Source: an uncultured Prevotella sp. (lineage in GTDB: Bacteria; Bacteroidota; Bacteroidia; Bacteroidales; Bacteroidaceae). Taken from it: a DNA stretch of 64,000 bases. The position numbers and the translations under genes are program-made. Below the pieces are notes generated by a model. The model was not told where the DNA came from. It worked only from the letters and a program-made list of their open reading frames with translations, and made no database searches. Positions 53,474 to 62,699 of the stretch are shown here, piece by piece; the stretch's first letter is position 1, and every line of letters starts with the position of its first letter. The DNA lies in the NCBI GenBank assembly GCA_944319945.1, contig CALUFN010000082.1:1-64000 (forward strand), written 5' to 3'.

Positions 53474-53555
53474 GTTATCTTAACTATAAGTTGTTGATTT
53501 TGAGATTGCGAAATTAGTAAAATACTTGTGAATAAAGAAATTTTTGCACATTTTT

Positions 53556-53587
53556 TTTGTTTTACAATTTGCTTTTTAGTATTTTTG
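53556..53587 (+). promoter_or_regulatory. Consensus promoter of dnaN
   Basis: TTTG at 53556-53559, 20-nt spacer, TATTTTTG at 53580-53587, a full match to the Bacteroidota consensus. Predicted start near 53592, about 210 nt upstream of the ATG. Confidence 0.75.
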
Positions 53588-53667
53588 TATCCTAAAATTC
53601 AGTAAGCAGACCAGCTTTTCATCTAATACGCATGCGGTAACGGGATAGAATGATTAATGTGTTTACT

Positions 53668-53700
53668 TAAAGATTGAAAGCATAATGCTTGTAATCTTTA
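53668..53700 (+). promoter_or_regulatory. Hairpin in the dnaN leader
   Basis: TAAAGATT (53668-53675) pairs with AATCTTTA (53693-53700), enclosing a second stem AAGCA/TGCTT (53778-type spacing: 53678-53682 with 53686-53690) across a small internal loop. It lies inside the long predicted dnaN leader and has no U-run after it, so it is not an intrinsic terminator. Confidence 0.5.
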
Positions 53701-53801
53701 TCTGATATAAATAAGTTCATACGTCTACGTTCCATTCCATGCCGTTGCGGACGGGTGAGATTTTTGTCTGCTAATTATTTTGGATTTAAATTAAATAAAT
53801 T

Positions 53802-54926
53802 ATGAGACTAACTATATCAAGTACGACTTTGGCTAACAGGCTTTCTGCCTTGTCTAAAGTATTCAATAGCAAGAACTCCATGCCCATTTTGGACTGTTTC
53901 CTGTTTGAAGTTAAGAATAATGTACTGACAATAACTGCGTCAGATAGCGAGAATGTCATGACTACGCAATTAAAACTTGACGAATCGGATAGTGATGGTG
54001 TTTTCGCCATAAATAACCGTACTATACTTGACGCGGTTAAGGAACTTCCTGAACAGCCGCTGACTTTAGATGTTGATATGGCTACTTATGCCGTCAAGGT
54101 TATTTATTTGAACGGTATGTATAATTTCACGGCACAAAGCGGGGAGGAGTTTCCGAGTCTGCAACCGCTGAGTGAAAATTCGGCATCGATAGTTATTGAT
54201 TCTAAAACTTTAAGTAACGATATCTCACGTTCGATATTTGCCACGGCGAACGAGGTGCTAAGGCCCGTAATGAACGGTATCTATTTTGACCTTAAAAAAG
54301 ACGCATTGGCCATTGTCGCAAGTGACGGGCACAAACTTGTACGCACGCAGAACAAAGGTATAACGTCAGATACGCCGATGTCTTTCATCCTTCCTAAAAA
54401 GCCAGCCACCTTGTTAAAGAATGTGTTGCAAAAGACGGATGATGACATCGTAATACGATTCGACGAGCGTAATGCTAATGTATTGTTTCCCGATGGAACA
54501 TTGTCGTGTAGGTTGATTGAGGGGCGTTATCCTAATTATAATTCGGTGATTCCGCAAGACAATCCCAACCAGTTGTCCATAGACCGTATGGTCTTGATCG
54601 GAGTGATACGCCGCGTATTACCATTTGCGAGCGACAGCAGCCAGCAAATACGCCTGCATATAGAGAAAGGTAAGCTCGTGATTTCTTCAGAGGATATAGA
54701 TTTCTATACAAGCGCCAAAGAGGAAATAATATGTGACTACAATGGCAATCCTATGGATATAGGGTTTAAGGGCACGTCGTTGATGGAGATTCTTACAAAC
54801 TTGGATTGCGAGGAAGTGTTGCTTGAACTGGCCGACCCAAGCCGCCCCTGCCTGATTTTACCGGCGCAACAGCCTGAAAATGAGAACGTACTGATGCTAA
54901 TCATGCCGATGCTGTTAAACGACTAA
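53802..54926 (+). CDS. dnaN: DNA polymerase III beta clamp
   Basis: 374 residues, normal length. Sliding clamp for replication. Three clamp domains of about 120 residues each; N-terminal MRLTISSTTLANRLSALSKV, KNSMPILDCFLFEV near 26-39, a second domain starting near 127, LIEGRYPNYNSVIPQ near 236-250, and C-terminal IMPMLLND. The hydrophobic partner pocket residues are spread and were not checked individually. dnaN is not next to dnaA here, as usual in this phylum. A DnaQ-like exonuclease follows after 47 bp. Confidence 0.97.
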   Translation: MRLTISSTTLANRLSALSKVFNSKNSMPILDCFLFEVKNNVLTITASDSENVMTTQLKLDESDSDGVFAINNRTILDAVKELPEQPLTLDVDMATYAVKVIYLNGMYNFTAQSGEEFPSLQPLSENSASIVIDSKTLSNDISRSIFATANEVLRPVMNGIYFDLKKDALAIVASDGHKLVRTQNKGITSDTPMSFILPKKPATLLKNVLQKTDDDIVIRFDERNANVLFPDGTLSCRLIEGRYPNYNSVIPQDNPNQLSIDRMVLIGVIRRVLPFASDSSQQIRLHIEKGKLVISSEDIDFYTSAKEEIICDYNGNPMDIGFKGTSLMEILTNLDCEEVLLELADPSRPCLILPAQQPENENVLMLIMPMLLND

Positions 54927-54973
54927 GAAATAAACAACCAGATATAGCATATCGCAATCTTGAAATATAAAAG

Positions 54974-55828
54974 ATGAGACTAAATTTAACTAAGCCCCTG
55001 ATTGTCTTTGATTTAGAGACAACGGGGCTTGACCTTGTAAAGGATAAGATAATTCAGATATCTTACATAAAAGTCTATCCGGACGGAAAAGAAGAGCGTC
55101 GTAATTTATTTATAAATCCAGAACGGTCCATTCCCGCAGAAGTGTCACAACTGACGGGAATCAGTGACGATGATGTTAAAGATGCGCCGACTTTCAAGGA
55201 AATGGCATCTGATTTGGAAACACAGTTTAAAGGCTGTGATTTTGCCGGATTCAATTCAAACCATTTCGACATACCTATGCTTGCCGAAGAATTTCTGCGG
55301 GCGGGAATCGATTTTGATTTTTCCAAATGCCGTTTAATAGACGTGCAGACAATATATCATAAAATGGAAAGGCGCAATCTGGCGGCTGCGTACAAGTTTT
55401 ATTGCGGGCGTAAAATGGAAGATGATTTCACTGCGCATAAGGCCGACCAAGATACTGAAGCCACATACCGTGTGCTACAAGGCGAGTTGGACATGTACGC
55501 TCCTGGTAAGCAAGAGGAGCCGGAACGACAGCTTAATAACGACATGGATGAATTAGCCGAGTTCTCAAAAATAAACAACAACGTTGATTTTGCAGGACGC
55601 ATTATTTGGAAGGAAATGAAAGATAAGGACGGAAAGACTTTGTTGGATGCTGACGGTAAGCCACGAATGTATGAGGTCTTTAACTTTGGTAAATACAAAG
55701 GTTGGGGCGTAGCTGAAGTATTACATCGCGATCCGGGATATTATAGTTGGATGCTTAGTAGTGATTTCACTTTTAACACTAAGCAAATCTTGACGCGCAT
55801 ACGTCTACGCGAATTTAATAACAGATGA
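54974..55828 (+). CDS. DnaQ-like 3'-5' exonuclease with ExoX-like C-terminal domain
   Basis: 284 residues. DEDDh exonuclease domain at about 6-175: Exo I IVFDLETTGLD, Exo II GFNSNHFDIPMLAEEF near 93-108, Exo III FTAHKADQDTEAT near 152-164. The C-terminal portion (about 205-284) holds VFNFGKYKGWGVAEV, the FGKxKG pattern of ExoX-like C-terminal domains. Probably a proofreading or repair exonuclease. Directly follows dnaN, suggesting clamp-linked work. No polymerase domain. Confidence 0.92.
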   Translation: MRLNLTKPLIVFDLETTGLDLVKDKIIQISYIKVYPDGKEERRNLFINPERSIPAEVSQLTGISDDDVKDAPTFKEMASDLETQFKGCDFAGFNSNHFDIPMLAEEFLRAGIDFDFSKCRLIDVQTIYHKMERRNLAAAYKFYCGRKMEDDFTAHKADQDTEATYRVLQGELDMYAPGKQEEPERQLNNDMDELAEFSKINNNVDFAGRIIWKEMKDKDGKTLLDADGKPRMYEVFNFGKYKGWGVAEVLHRDPGYYSWMLSSDFTFNTKQILTRIRLREFNNR

Positions 55829-55886
55829 TTAACGGATGTCGTAAAATCCGTAAGATACATATACTAAGATTATTAAGTGGAGTATT

Positions 55887-57089
55887 ATGCTCAAGAATAA
55901 AAAGATAGTGCTTGGAATAACGGGGAGCATTGCGGCATACAAGGCATGTTTGATTATTAGGGGGCTGATTAAACGAGGGGCGGAAGTACAAACGGTTATA
56001 ACCCCATCGGGTAAGGAGTTTATAACCCCTATAACATTATCCGCCCTTACGCATAAGCCTGTTATAAGTGATTTCTTTTCGCAACGTGACGGAACGTGGA
56101 ACTCACATGTGGATTTAGGGCTTTGGGCTGACGCTATGCTGATAGCTCCATGCACGGCAAGCACCATAGGAAAAATGGCTAACGGCATAGCTGATAATAT
56201 GCTGATAACAACTTATCTCTCGATGAAAGCACAGGTTTTCATCGCGCCAGCAATGGATCTTGACATGTATGCCCATCCGTCAACACAGCGCAACATTGAA
56301 AAGCTAATATCTTACGGGAACATTATGATAGAGCCTCAAAGTGGATTCTTGGCAAGCGGACTGTTAGGCAAAGGAAGAATGGAAGAACCAGATGTCATTG
56401 TCGAAACCATAGAAAACTTTTTTTATGAAAAGGCAAATGACCTGAATGGAAAGAAGATAATGATAACAGCGGGCCCAACATACGAGAAAATAGATCCTGT
56501 CAGGTTTATCGGCAATTATTCAAGCGGAAAAATGGGGTTTGCACTTGCGGAAGAATGCGCCAAGCGCGGAGCTGACGTCACGCTTATAAGCGGTCCTGTT
56601 AATTTGGATTGTTCAAAAAATATAAATCGTATAGACGTTGAAAGCTGCGACGAAATGCATAACGCCGCCACAATGGCGTTTGACAAATGTGATGCGGCAA
56701 TCTTATGTGCGGCCGTATCAGACTTTAAGCCTGAAAAGATTGCCGAAAATAAAATCAAAAGAGGGGATGACGGGCTTGTAATACGATTAGACCCTACCAC
56801 GGATATAGCAAAAGAGCTTGGAAACAAAAAACGTAAAAATCAATATTTGGTTGGTTTTGCATTGGAAACGGATAATGAAGAGGCTAACGCAAAAGGGAAG
56901 CTCTCAAGAAAACATTTTGATTTTATTGTCTTAAATTCAACCCGTAATAAAGGCACCACATTCAGGTCTGACGACAATCAGATCGAGATAATAACAGACA
57001 CGTCAAAAAAGGAATATCCGAAGAAAAGTAAAGCCGATGTTGCATCAGACATTATAGATGAGTTGGTGACATTATTCAATAAGAATTGA
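55887..57089 (+). CDS. coaBC: Phosphopantothenoylcysteine synthetase/decarboxylase
   Basis: 400 residues. Bifunctional enzyme for coenzyme A: CoaB ligates cysteine to phosphopantothenate, CoaC decarboxylates. The CoaC flavoprotein half (about 1-180) begins KKIVLGITGSIAAYKACLIIRGL and has the catalytic His in WNSHVDLGLWAD near 71-82. The CoaB half (about 190-400) starts KKIMITAGPTYEKIDPVRFIGN and continues SSGKMGFALAEE. Conserved neighbours are porD and recN. Confidence 0.97.
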   Translation: MLKNKKIVLGITGSIAAYKACLIIRGLIKRGAEVQTVITPSGKEFITPITLSALTHKPVISDFFSQRDGTWNSHVDLGLWADAMLIAPCTASTIGKMANGIADNMLITTYLSMKAQVFIAPAMDLDMYAHPSTQRNIEKLISYGNIMIEPQSGFLASGLLGKGRMEEPDVIVETIENFFYEKANDLNGKKIMITAGPTYEKIDPVRFIGNYSSGKMGFALAEECAKRGADVTLISGPVNLDCSKNINRIDVESCDEMHNAATMAFDKCDAAILCAAVSDFKPEKIAENKIKRGDDGLVIRLDPTTDIAKELGNKKRKNQYLVGFALETDNEEANAKGKLSRKHFDFIVLNSTRNKGTTFRSDDNQIEIITDTSKKEYPKKSKADVASDIIDELVTLFNKN

Positions 57090-57104
57090 CTAAGCAATAA
57101 CTGT

Positions 57105-58007
57105 ATGAGATGTTTTTCTTTGATTATATGTTTGCTTATGATGCTGATCAAGTGTAACGCGCAAGAACTAATGGCGAAAGTTACGATCAATCATAACCAA
57201 ATACAAGGCACGGATGCAGGCGTTTTTGACAATCTTCAGCAAACGCTTGAGCAATTCATTAATGACCGTCAATGGACATCATTGCAATTCCAGAAGAATG
57301 AAAGGATTGTATGTAATTTTAACATCACCGTGACAAAATATGATCAATCATCAAATCTTTTTACATGTACAGCCTTAATACAGGCAAACAGGCCTGTTTA
57401 TAATTCTGCCTATACGTCTATTCTTTATAATAATCAAGACGGTGACTTTAATTTTGAGTTTGCACAGTTTGACCAACTCAATTTTAACGAGGAGATGGTC
57501 GATAATCAGTTAACCGCATTAATAGCTTATTATGCATATCTTATTATCGGGCTTGATCTTGACAGCTTCTCGCCTATGGGAGGCGAAGACGTATTACAGA
57601 GGTGCTTGAATCTTACGAATAATGCCCAAAATCTGAATTTCACTGGTTGGAAGGCTTTTGACAACGACAGGAACCGCTTTGCGATCATCAATGATTATTT
57701 AGACGGTGCAATGAAACCGTTCAGGCAACTTCAATATGATTATTACCGCACAGGCTTGGACGAAATGGCAAATAATGCAGACCGAGGACGTACCAATATC
57801 TCGACAGCATTGCAAACGCATTTAAAGAAAGTACACGAGGATAAGCCTTTAAGCATGCTGCCGCAAATATGGACAGATTATAAGAAAGACGAATTAAGCA
57901 ATATATATAAGGGAAAAGGAACGCAAAAAGAAAAGGAAGCAGTTTATGAGGTGCTTTTCTCAATCAATGCTTCACAAAGTAATTATTGGGATAAGATAAA
58001 AGAATAA
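57105..58007 (+). CDS. porD: PorD-like (DUF4835) protein, type IX secretion-associated
   Basis: 300 residues. Signal peptide (about 1-19, KCNA-QEL). DUF4835 family: QELMAKVTINHNQIQGTD near 20-37, ALIAYYAYLIIGLDLDSFSPMGG near 142-164 and LNLTNNAQNLNFTGWKAF near 173-190. Family members are annotated as PorD, required for type IX secretion in Porphyromonas, though its precise role is unclear. Gene order coaBC-porD-recN is typical of Bacteroidota. It links to the type IX-like tail on the LRR protein in this window. Confidence 0.9.
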   Translation: MRCFSLIICLLMMLIKCNAQELMAKVTINHNQIQGTDAGVFDNLQQTLEQFINDRQWTSLQFQKNERIVCNFNITVTKYDQSSNLFTCTALIQANRPVYNSAYTSILYNNQDGDFNFEFAQFDQLNFNEEMVDNQLTALIAYYAYLIIGLDLDSFSPMGGEDVLQRCLNLTNNAQNLNFTGWKAFDNDRNRFAIINDYLDGAMKPFRQLQYDYYRTGLDEMANNADRGRTNISTALQTHLKKVHEDKPLSMLPQIWTDYKKDELSNIYKGKGTQKEKEAVYEVLFSINASQSNYWDKIKE

Positions 58008-58025
58008 ATTATTGTTAGAAGAACA

Positions 58026-59699
58026 ATGCTCAAACAATTATACATCAATAATTTCACTCTGATTGACACGCTTGATATTCCGTTTAATCAAGGTTTTTCA
58101 GTAATCACGGGCGAGACTGGAGCCGGTAAAAGCATAATAATAGGAGCCATAAACTTATTATTAGGCCAGCGTGCCGATACGAAATGTATAAAACATAACA
58201 CGCGTAAATGCGTTATAGAAGCTCATTTCAACGTTAGCCGATATGGCATGCAAGGTTTCTTTGATGAAAACGGAATAGACTATGATGCCGATGATTGCAT
58301 TCTGCGCAGGGAGATAAGTCCTTCAGGAAAAAGTCGTGCGTTCATAAACGACACTCCCGTACAATTATCCGTAATGCGTTCTTTGGGCGGGCAACTGATA
58401 GACATCCACAGCCAGCATCAGAACTTATTATTAAACGAAGAGGATTTCCAATTAGACGTTGTCGACATCATTGCCGACGACAAGAAATTACTGAAACAGT
58501 ATAAAGACTGTTTTGCCGAGTATAAGGACATAAGGAACAAAGTGAAACGAAAGCGCGATGAAATTGAAGAAAACAAGAAAAACGAGGATTTCATACGTTT
58601 CCAATTAAATGAACTGCAAGACGCTGATCTAAAATCCGGCATGCAAGATGAATTAGAACATGAAAGCGACATGCTCAATCATGTCGAGGATATTAAAACG
58701 TCGCTTTACAATATAGAAAACATCTTAGGTACGGGCGGAAATAGTGATAACGGAGGCATAAATAACAGACTGAAAGAAGCGGTAAGGAGCCTCGACGGCA
58801 TTACAGACATATATCCTGACGCAAAGCCTTTGGCCGAAAGGCTGGAAAGCTGTTATATCGAGTTAAAGGATATTCTTCATGAAATAAGCAGTAATGCGGA
58901 AAACATTGAGTTTGACCCTCAAAGGCTTGAACAGGTAAATTCAAAGTTGGACACGATTTATTCTCTTGAACAAAAACATAATGTAAAAAACGTTGAAGAC
59001 TTGCTTTCGCTCAAAGCAGAGTATGAGGTTAAACTTAATCAGATTAATAATAGCGACGAAGAATTATCGGAACTGCTTGCACAAGAAAACCAGCTGCAGG
59101 AAAGATGTAATGAATTAGCAGGCGAACTGACAAAAGTACGCATTAAGTCGGCACGGAAAATTGAAAAGGAAATGCCCGACAGATTGATACCTCTTGGCAT
59201 CCCGAAGGTACGCTTTTCCGTTGCAATAGACAACAAAGAACTTAGTGCCGACGGCTGCGACCGTGTGGCGTTTCTGTTCAGCGCAAATACGAGTACGCCA
59301 ATGCAACCAGTGGCACAAGTAGCGTCGGGAGGAGAGATTGCCCGTGTCATGCTTTCGCTGAAAGCCATGATTAGCGGAGCCGTCAAATTGCCTACTATCA
59401 TATTTGACGAGATTGACACTGGCGTAAGCGGTAAAATAGCGGAAAAGATGGCCGGCATAATGCAAGAAATGGCCGATGCCGAACGCCAGGTAATAAGTAT
59501 AACCCATCTGCCGCAAATAGCAGCTAAAGGAACGACGCACTATAAGGTATTCAAAGAAGAAGGTAAGGACGGCACTATAAGCCGGATGAAAATCCTGACA
59601 ACCGACGACCGAATTAAGGAAATCGCACAAATGCTTAGCGGTTCGGAAATATCCGATGCTGCGATAAGCAATGCAAAAGAATTATTAAAATTATCATAA
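58026..59699 (+). CDS. recN: DNA repair protein RecN
   Basis: 557 residues. SMC-like ATPase in double-strand-break repair. Walker A ITGETGAGKS at about 27-36, then a long coiled-coil middle (about 150-380, with KVKRKRDEIEENKKNEDF), ABC signature AQVASGGEIARVML near 425-438, Walker B TIIFDEIDTGVSG near 454-466 and the H-loop VISITHLPQIAAKG near 482-495. 18 bp after porD. Confidence 0.97.
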   Translation: MLKQLYINNFTLIDTLDIPFNQGFSVITGETGAGKSIIIGAINLLLGQRADTKCIKHNTRKCVIEAHFNVSRYGMQGFFDENGIDYDADDCILRREISPSGKSRAFINDTPVQLSVMRSLGGQLIDIHSQHQNLLLNEEDFQLDVVDIIADDKKLLKQYKDCFAEYKDIRNKVKRKRDEIEENKKNEDFIRFQLNELQDADLKSGMQDELEHESDMLNHVEDIKTSLYNIENILGTGGNSDNGGINNRLKEAVRSLDGITDIYPDAKPLAERLESCYIELKDILHEISSNAENIEFDPQRLEQVNSKLDTIYSLEQKHNVKNVEDLLSLKAEYEVKLNQINNSDEELSELLAQENQLQERCNELAGELTKVRIKSARKIEKEMPDRLIPLGIPKVRFSVAIDNKELSADGCDRVAFLFSANTSTPMQPVAQVASGGEIARVMLSLKAMISGAVKLPTIIFDEIDTGVSGKIAEKMAGIMQEMADAERQVISITHLPQIAAKGTTHYKVFKEEGKDGTISRMKILTTDDRIKEIAQMLSGSEISDAAISNAKELLKLS

Positions 59700-59715
59700 A
59701 CAAAAATAGTTGTCA

Positions 59716-61395
59716 ATGAAAATCATTAGCATACTGATTGTTACAATAATCTTTGGTTGCATCAATGTTTCGGCACAACCTAAAGAAGTGAAAAAGGCAG
59801 CCAAGTCTGTTTTTAAATTAACTACTTATAAGGCAGACGGCACAATAATTGCCGAGAGTAACGGAGTATTCACTTCTTCAGACGGCATCGCTATAAGCTC
59901 TGTCAAGCCTTTTGTCGGAGCTGCGCGGGCTGTTGTCACTGACGCAAAAGGGAAGCAGGCTGAAGTGACGCGTATTTTAGGCGTAAATGAATTGTACGGT
60001 ATTGCGAAATTTAAGGTTAACGTAGCGAAAACGGAGTATTCTCCCGTTGCGTCTGTACCCTCTAAGCCCGGAGATGCCGTATGGCTTATTACGTATGGAG
60101 GGGATGACGCAAAGCCGACTTCGGCAACGGTGAAAAACGTGGAAACGTTTATGAGCAAATATTCATATTATATATTTGCGTTTCAGGCACCAGACAATTC
60201 TACGGCTTGCCCGTTTGTCAACGCTCAAGGGCAGGTCGTAGGGTTGATGAAACCTTCGTCTACGTCTACGGATATTCACGCTATTGACGCGAATTTCGCA
60301 ATAGATTTAAAGACTAACGGTTTTGCAATTTCAGACTCATTTTTACGTCAAATAGGGATACCGCCGGCATTACCGGAAGACAAAGACCAAGCATTATTGA
60401 CGTTGATAATGGCTGAGCAGAATGCCGATTCGGTAAAACTGCCTGCAATAATAAATGACTTTATTACATCATATCCGTCTCTTGTCGACGGATATTCGGC
60501 ATTGGCGCGCTTGCAAGTGAATGAAGACGATTTTGAAGGTGCGGCTAAGACTATGGAAACAGCCATAAAGGAGGCCGAGAAAAAAGATGAAGCCCATGCA
60601 AGTTACGGTAAGATAATATACGACAAACTAACCCTTAAGGCTGATAAGCCTTATGAACCGTGGACTCTTGACTTGGCTGCTGAAGAGACCGATAAGGCTT
60701 ATTCCATAAACCAATTGCCTACATATCGTCACCAACAGGCACAAATTACGTTTACGAAAGGAGATTATGAAAAAGCATATAATGAATTTATCCAACTGCT
60801 AAATTCGCAAATGCGCAATCCTGAACTGTTTTATGAAGCATCACAATGCAAGGTGATGATGAAAGCTCCGCAATCGGAAATAATCGCCTTATTAGATAGT
60901 GCCATAAATAATACCGACACGTTGCGCATACGTGAAGCCGCACCTTATTTTTACGCACGCGCCGAAGCGTATAATGCAATTGACAGTTTTCGTCAAGCCG
61001 TGTTCGATTATACACGATACGAAATATTGACGGGTGGTAATGTTAACGACCGTTTTTACTACACTCGCAGTTTGGCGGAAATAAAAGCCAGATTATACCA
61101 ACAGGCATTGGCCGACTTGGCCGCCGCCATAACCATTTCGCCAAAGGAACCGACGTATTATGCTGAAATGGCTTCATTACAGCTGAAAGTCAACCTTACG
61201 GATGAAGCAATAAAAACAGCTTATGTGTGTATAAAACTTGCACCGGAATATTCCGACGGATATTTGATTCTTGGATTAGCCCAAATCGGTAAGGGCGACA
61301 AGACGTCCGGATTAGCAAATTTAGAGAAAGCGAAACAGCTGGGTAATCCGCAAGCACAAGCATTGATCGACAAGTATTCGGAAAACAAGAACTGA
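59716..61395 (+). CDS. Exported pseudoprotease-TPR protein
   Basis: 559 residues from the ATG at 59716 (a TTG 6 bp earlier is in frame). Signal peptide (about 1-20, VSA-QPK). Residues about 28-205 align with an HtrA/trypsin-like domain (GVFTSSDGIAI, LYGIAKFKV, CPFVNAQGQVVGL), but the catalytic residues are lost: K64 stands for His, G95 for Asp and T163 for Ser. Residues about 235-555 hold tetratricopeptide-type repeats. Likely a periplasmic binding scaffold, not a protease. Conserved next to recN, function unknown. Confidence 0.85.
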   Translation: MKIISILIVTIIFGCINVSAQPKEVKKAAKSVFKLTTYKADGTIIAESNGVFTSSDGIAISSVKPFVGAARAVVTDAKGKQAEVTRILGVNELYGIAKFKVNVAKTEYSPVASVPSKPGDAVWLITYGGDDAKPTSATVKNVETFMSKYSYYIFAFQAPDNSTACPFVNAQGQVVGLMKPSSTSTDIHAIDANFAIDLKTNGFAISDSFLRQIGIPPALPEDKDQALLTLIMAEQNADSVKLPAIINDFITSYPSLVDGYSALARLQVNEDDFEGAAKTMETAIKEAEKKDEAHASYGKIIYDKLTLKADKPYEPWTLDLAAEETDKAYSINQLPTYRHQQAQITFTKGDYEKAYNEFIQLLNSQMRNPELFYEASQCKVMMKAPQSEIIALLDSAINNTDTLRIREAAPYFYARAEAYNAIDSFRQAVFDYTRYEILTGGNVNDRFYYTRSLAEIKARLYQQALADLAAAITISPKEPTYYAEMASLQLKVNLTDEAIKTAYVCIKLAPEYSDGYLILGLAQIGKGDKTSGLANLEKAKQLGNPQAQALIDKYSENKN

Positions 61396-61460
61396 GCGGA
61401 TGTGCTTTTATTCGGATTAAGAAATTGTGAGTCATTCTTAACAAATATATACCACAAGTC

Positions 61461-62378
61461 ATGAGGAACCAGAACGAGGCATCAAGGAATAATGAAGAAT
61501 TTATCTATTTGCAAGTTAACGAAGAACAGCCTCTGCTTGAATTTTTATTAAAGAGCATAACACATGAGAGCCGCTCAAAGATAAAAGCGACATTAAAAGG
61601 GCGCGGCATCAAAGTTGACGGCAAGGTCGTCACCCAATACGATTATTTGTTGCTGCCGGGAATGAATGTTGCCGTAAGTAAAAGGAAGCGTGACGACATG
61701 ATATTAAAGAGTCGTTATGTCAAAATTGTTTATGAAGATAAGTATATCGTAGTTATAGAAAAGAATATCGGCATCCTGTCAATGGCGGCCGGGCATAGCT
61801 CTTTAAACGTGAAATCCGTGCTTGATGATTATTTTCATAAAAGCCACCAGCGTTGTACGGCTCATGTTGTACACAGGCTTGACCGTGATACCAGCGGACT
61901 TATGGTTTACGCAAAAGACATCCGGACCGAGCAAATATTGGAACATGAATGGCATGACATAGTTTACGACCGCAGGTATGTAGCGGTCGTCAGTGGCGAA
62001 ATGGAAGAAGACGGCGGAACCATAAGAAGTTGGCTGAAAGACAATCAAGCCTACATAACATATTCGTCTCAAACCGATAACGGCGGCAAATATGCTGTAA
62101 CCCATTTTCACACGTTAGCCCGTACTACGGAGCACAGCCTTGTGGAATATCGGCTTGAAACAGGACGTAAAAATCAAATAAGAGTACATTCGGCCGATAT
62201 CGGCCATCCCGTATGCGGAGACGTGAAATACGGTAATGGTGACAACCCAATCGGTAGGTTATGTTTACATGCTTACATACTTTGTTTTTATCATCCTGTT
62301 ACCGGGAAGCCAATGGAATTTGAAACGGTCATTCCGCCTGCATTTAAGCGCCTGTTCTCGGGGAGGCCCGTAAGGTGA
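61461..62378 (+). CDS. RluA-family pseudouridine synthase
   Basis: 305 residues. N-terminal S4-like RNA-binding portion (about 20-75, LLKSITHESRSKIKATLKGRGIKVDG) and catalytic domain (about 85-300) with the active-site motif VVHRLDRDTSGLMVYA near 137-152, where Asp is catalytic, plus RLETGRKNQIRVH near 233-245. Isomerises uridine in rRNA or tRNA; the exact position cannot be assigned. 65 bp after the TPR gene. Confidence 0.93.
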   Translation: MRNQNEASRNNEEFIYLQVNEEQPLLEFLLKSITHESRSKIKATLKGRGIKVDGKVVTQYDYLLLPGMNVAVSKRKRDDMILKSRYVKIVYEDKYIVVIEKNIGILSMAAGHSSLNVKSVLDDYFHKSHQRCTAHVVHRLDRDTSGLMVYAKDIRTEQILEHEWHDIVYDRRYVAVVSGEMEEDGGTIRSWLKDNQAYITYSSQTDNGGKYAVTHFHTLARTTEHSLVEYRLETGRKNQIRVHSADIGHPVCGDVKYGNGDNPIGRLCLHAYILCFYHPVTGKPMEFETVIPPAFKRLFSGRPVR

Positions 62379-62472
62379 GTTGACCGTTCTAACAAATAAT
62401 TCAGTATTATTAAGTATCAGGTAACCGCTTAAGTGGTTGTAAAACGCACTAATTCAATATTTCAACAGATAC

Positions 62473-62625
62473 ATGGTAAATTACGCTTATTATATATTTA
62501 TAATAATTGCGTTCATCGTCGCCGTAATCGTATTTAAGAAGGTGGCAGGATGCTTAATGAAGTCGCTTTTCTTCGCAATAATCATAGCGGTGCTTGCGGC
62601 TTTATATTTCATGTATTTTAAATGA
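62473..62625 (+). CDS. Small two-helix membrane protein
   Basis: 50 residues, too short for most callers. Nearly all hydrophobic: helix one about 4-20 (YYIFIIIAFIVAVIVF), a short KKVAGCLMK loop, helix two about 32-49 (LFFAIIIAVLAALYFMYF). Complete ATG-to-TGA frame in the 321-bp gap between the RluA-family gene and menF. No homologous function recognised. The clean transmembrane pattern suggests it is real. Confidence 0.6.
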   Translation: MVNYAYYIFIIIAFIVAVIVFKKVAGCLMKSLFFAIIIAVLAALYFMYFK

Positions 62626-62699
62626 TTTCCGATTGCAATTATTTGTCGCTTAATCCAATTAGCGAAACAAAATCATAAACAACTTATATAGTCAAAAAT

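Larger units (their letters stand above)
53474..53801. other. 328-bp divergent region between DUF3127 and dnaN genes
   Basis: Holds the dnaN promoter (53556-53587), a long dnaN leader (about 53592-53801) with a hairpin at 53668-53700, and a weak minus-strand -7-like box (TAATTTCG, near 53507-53514) for the DUF3127 gene. No open frame. Confidence 0.55.
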
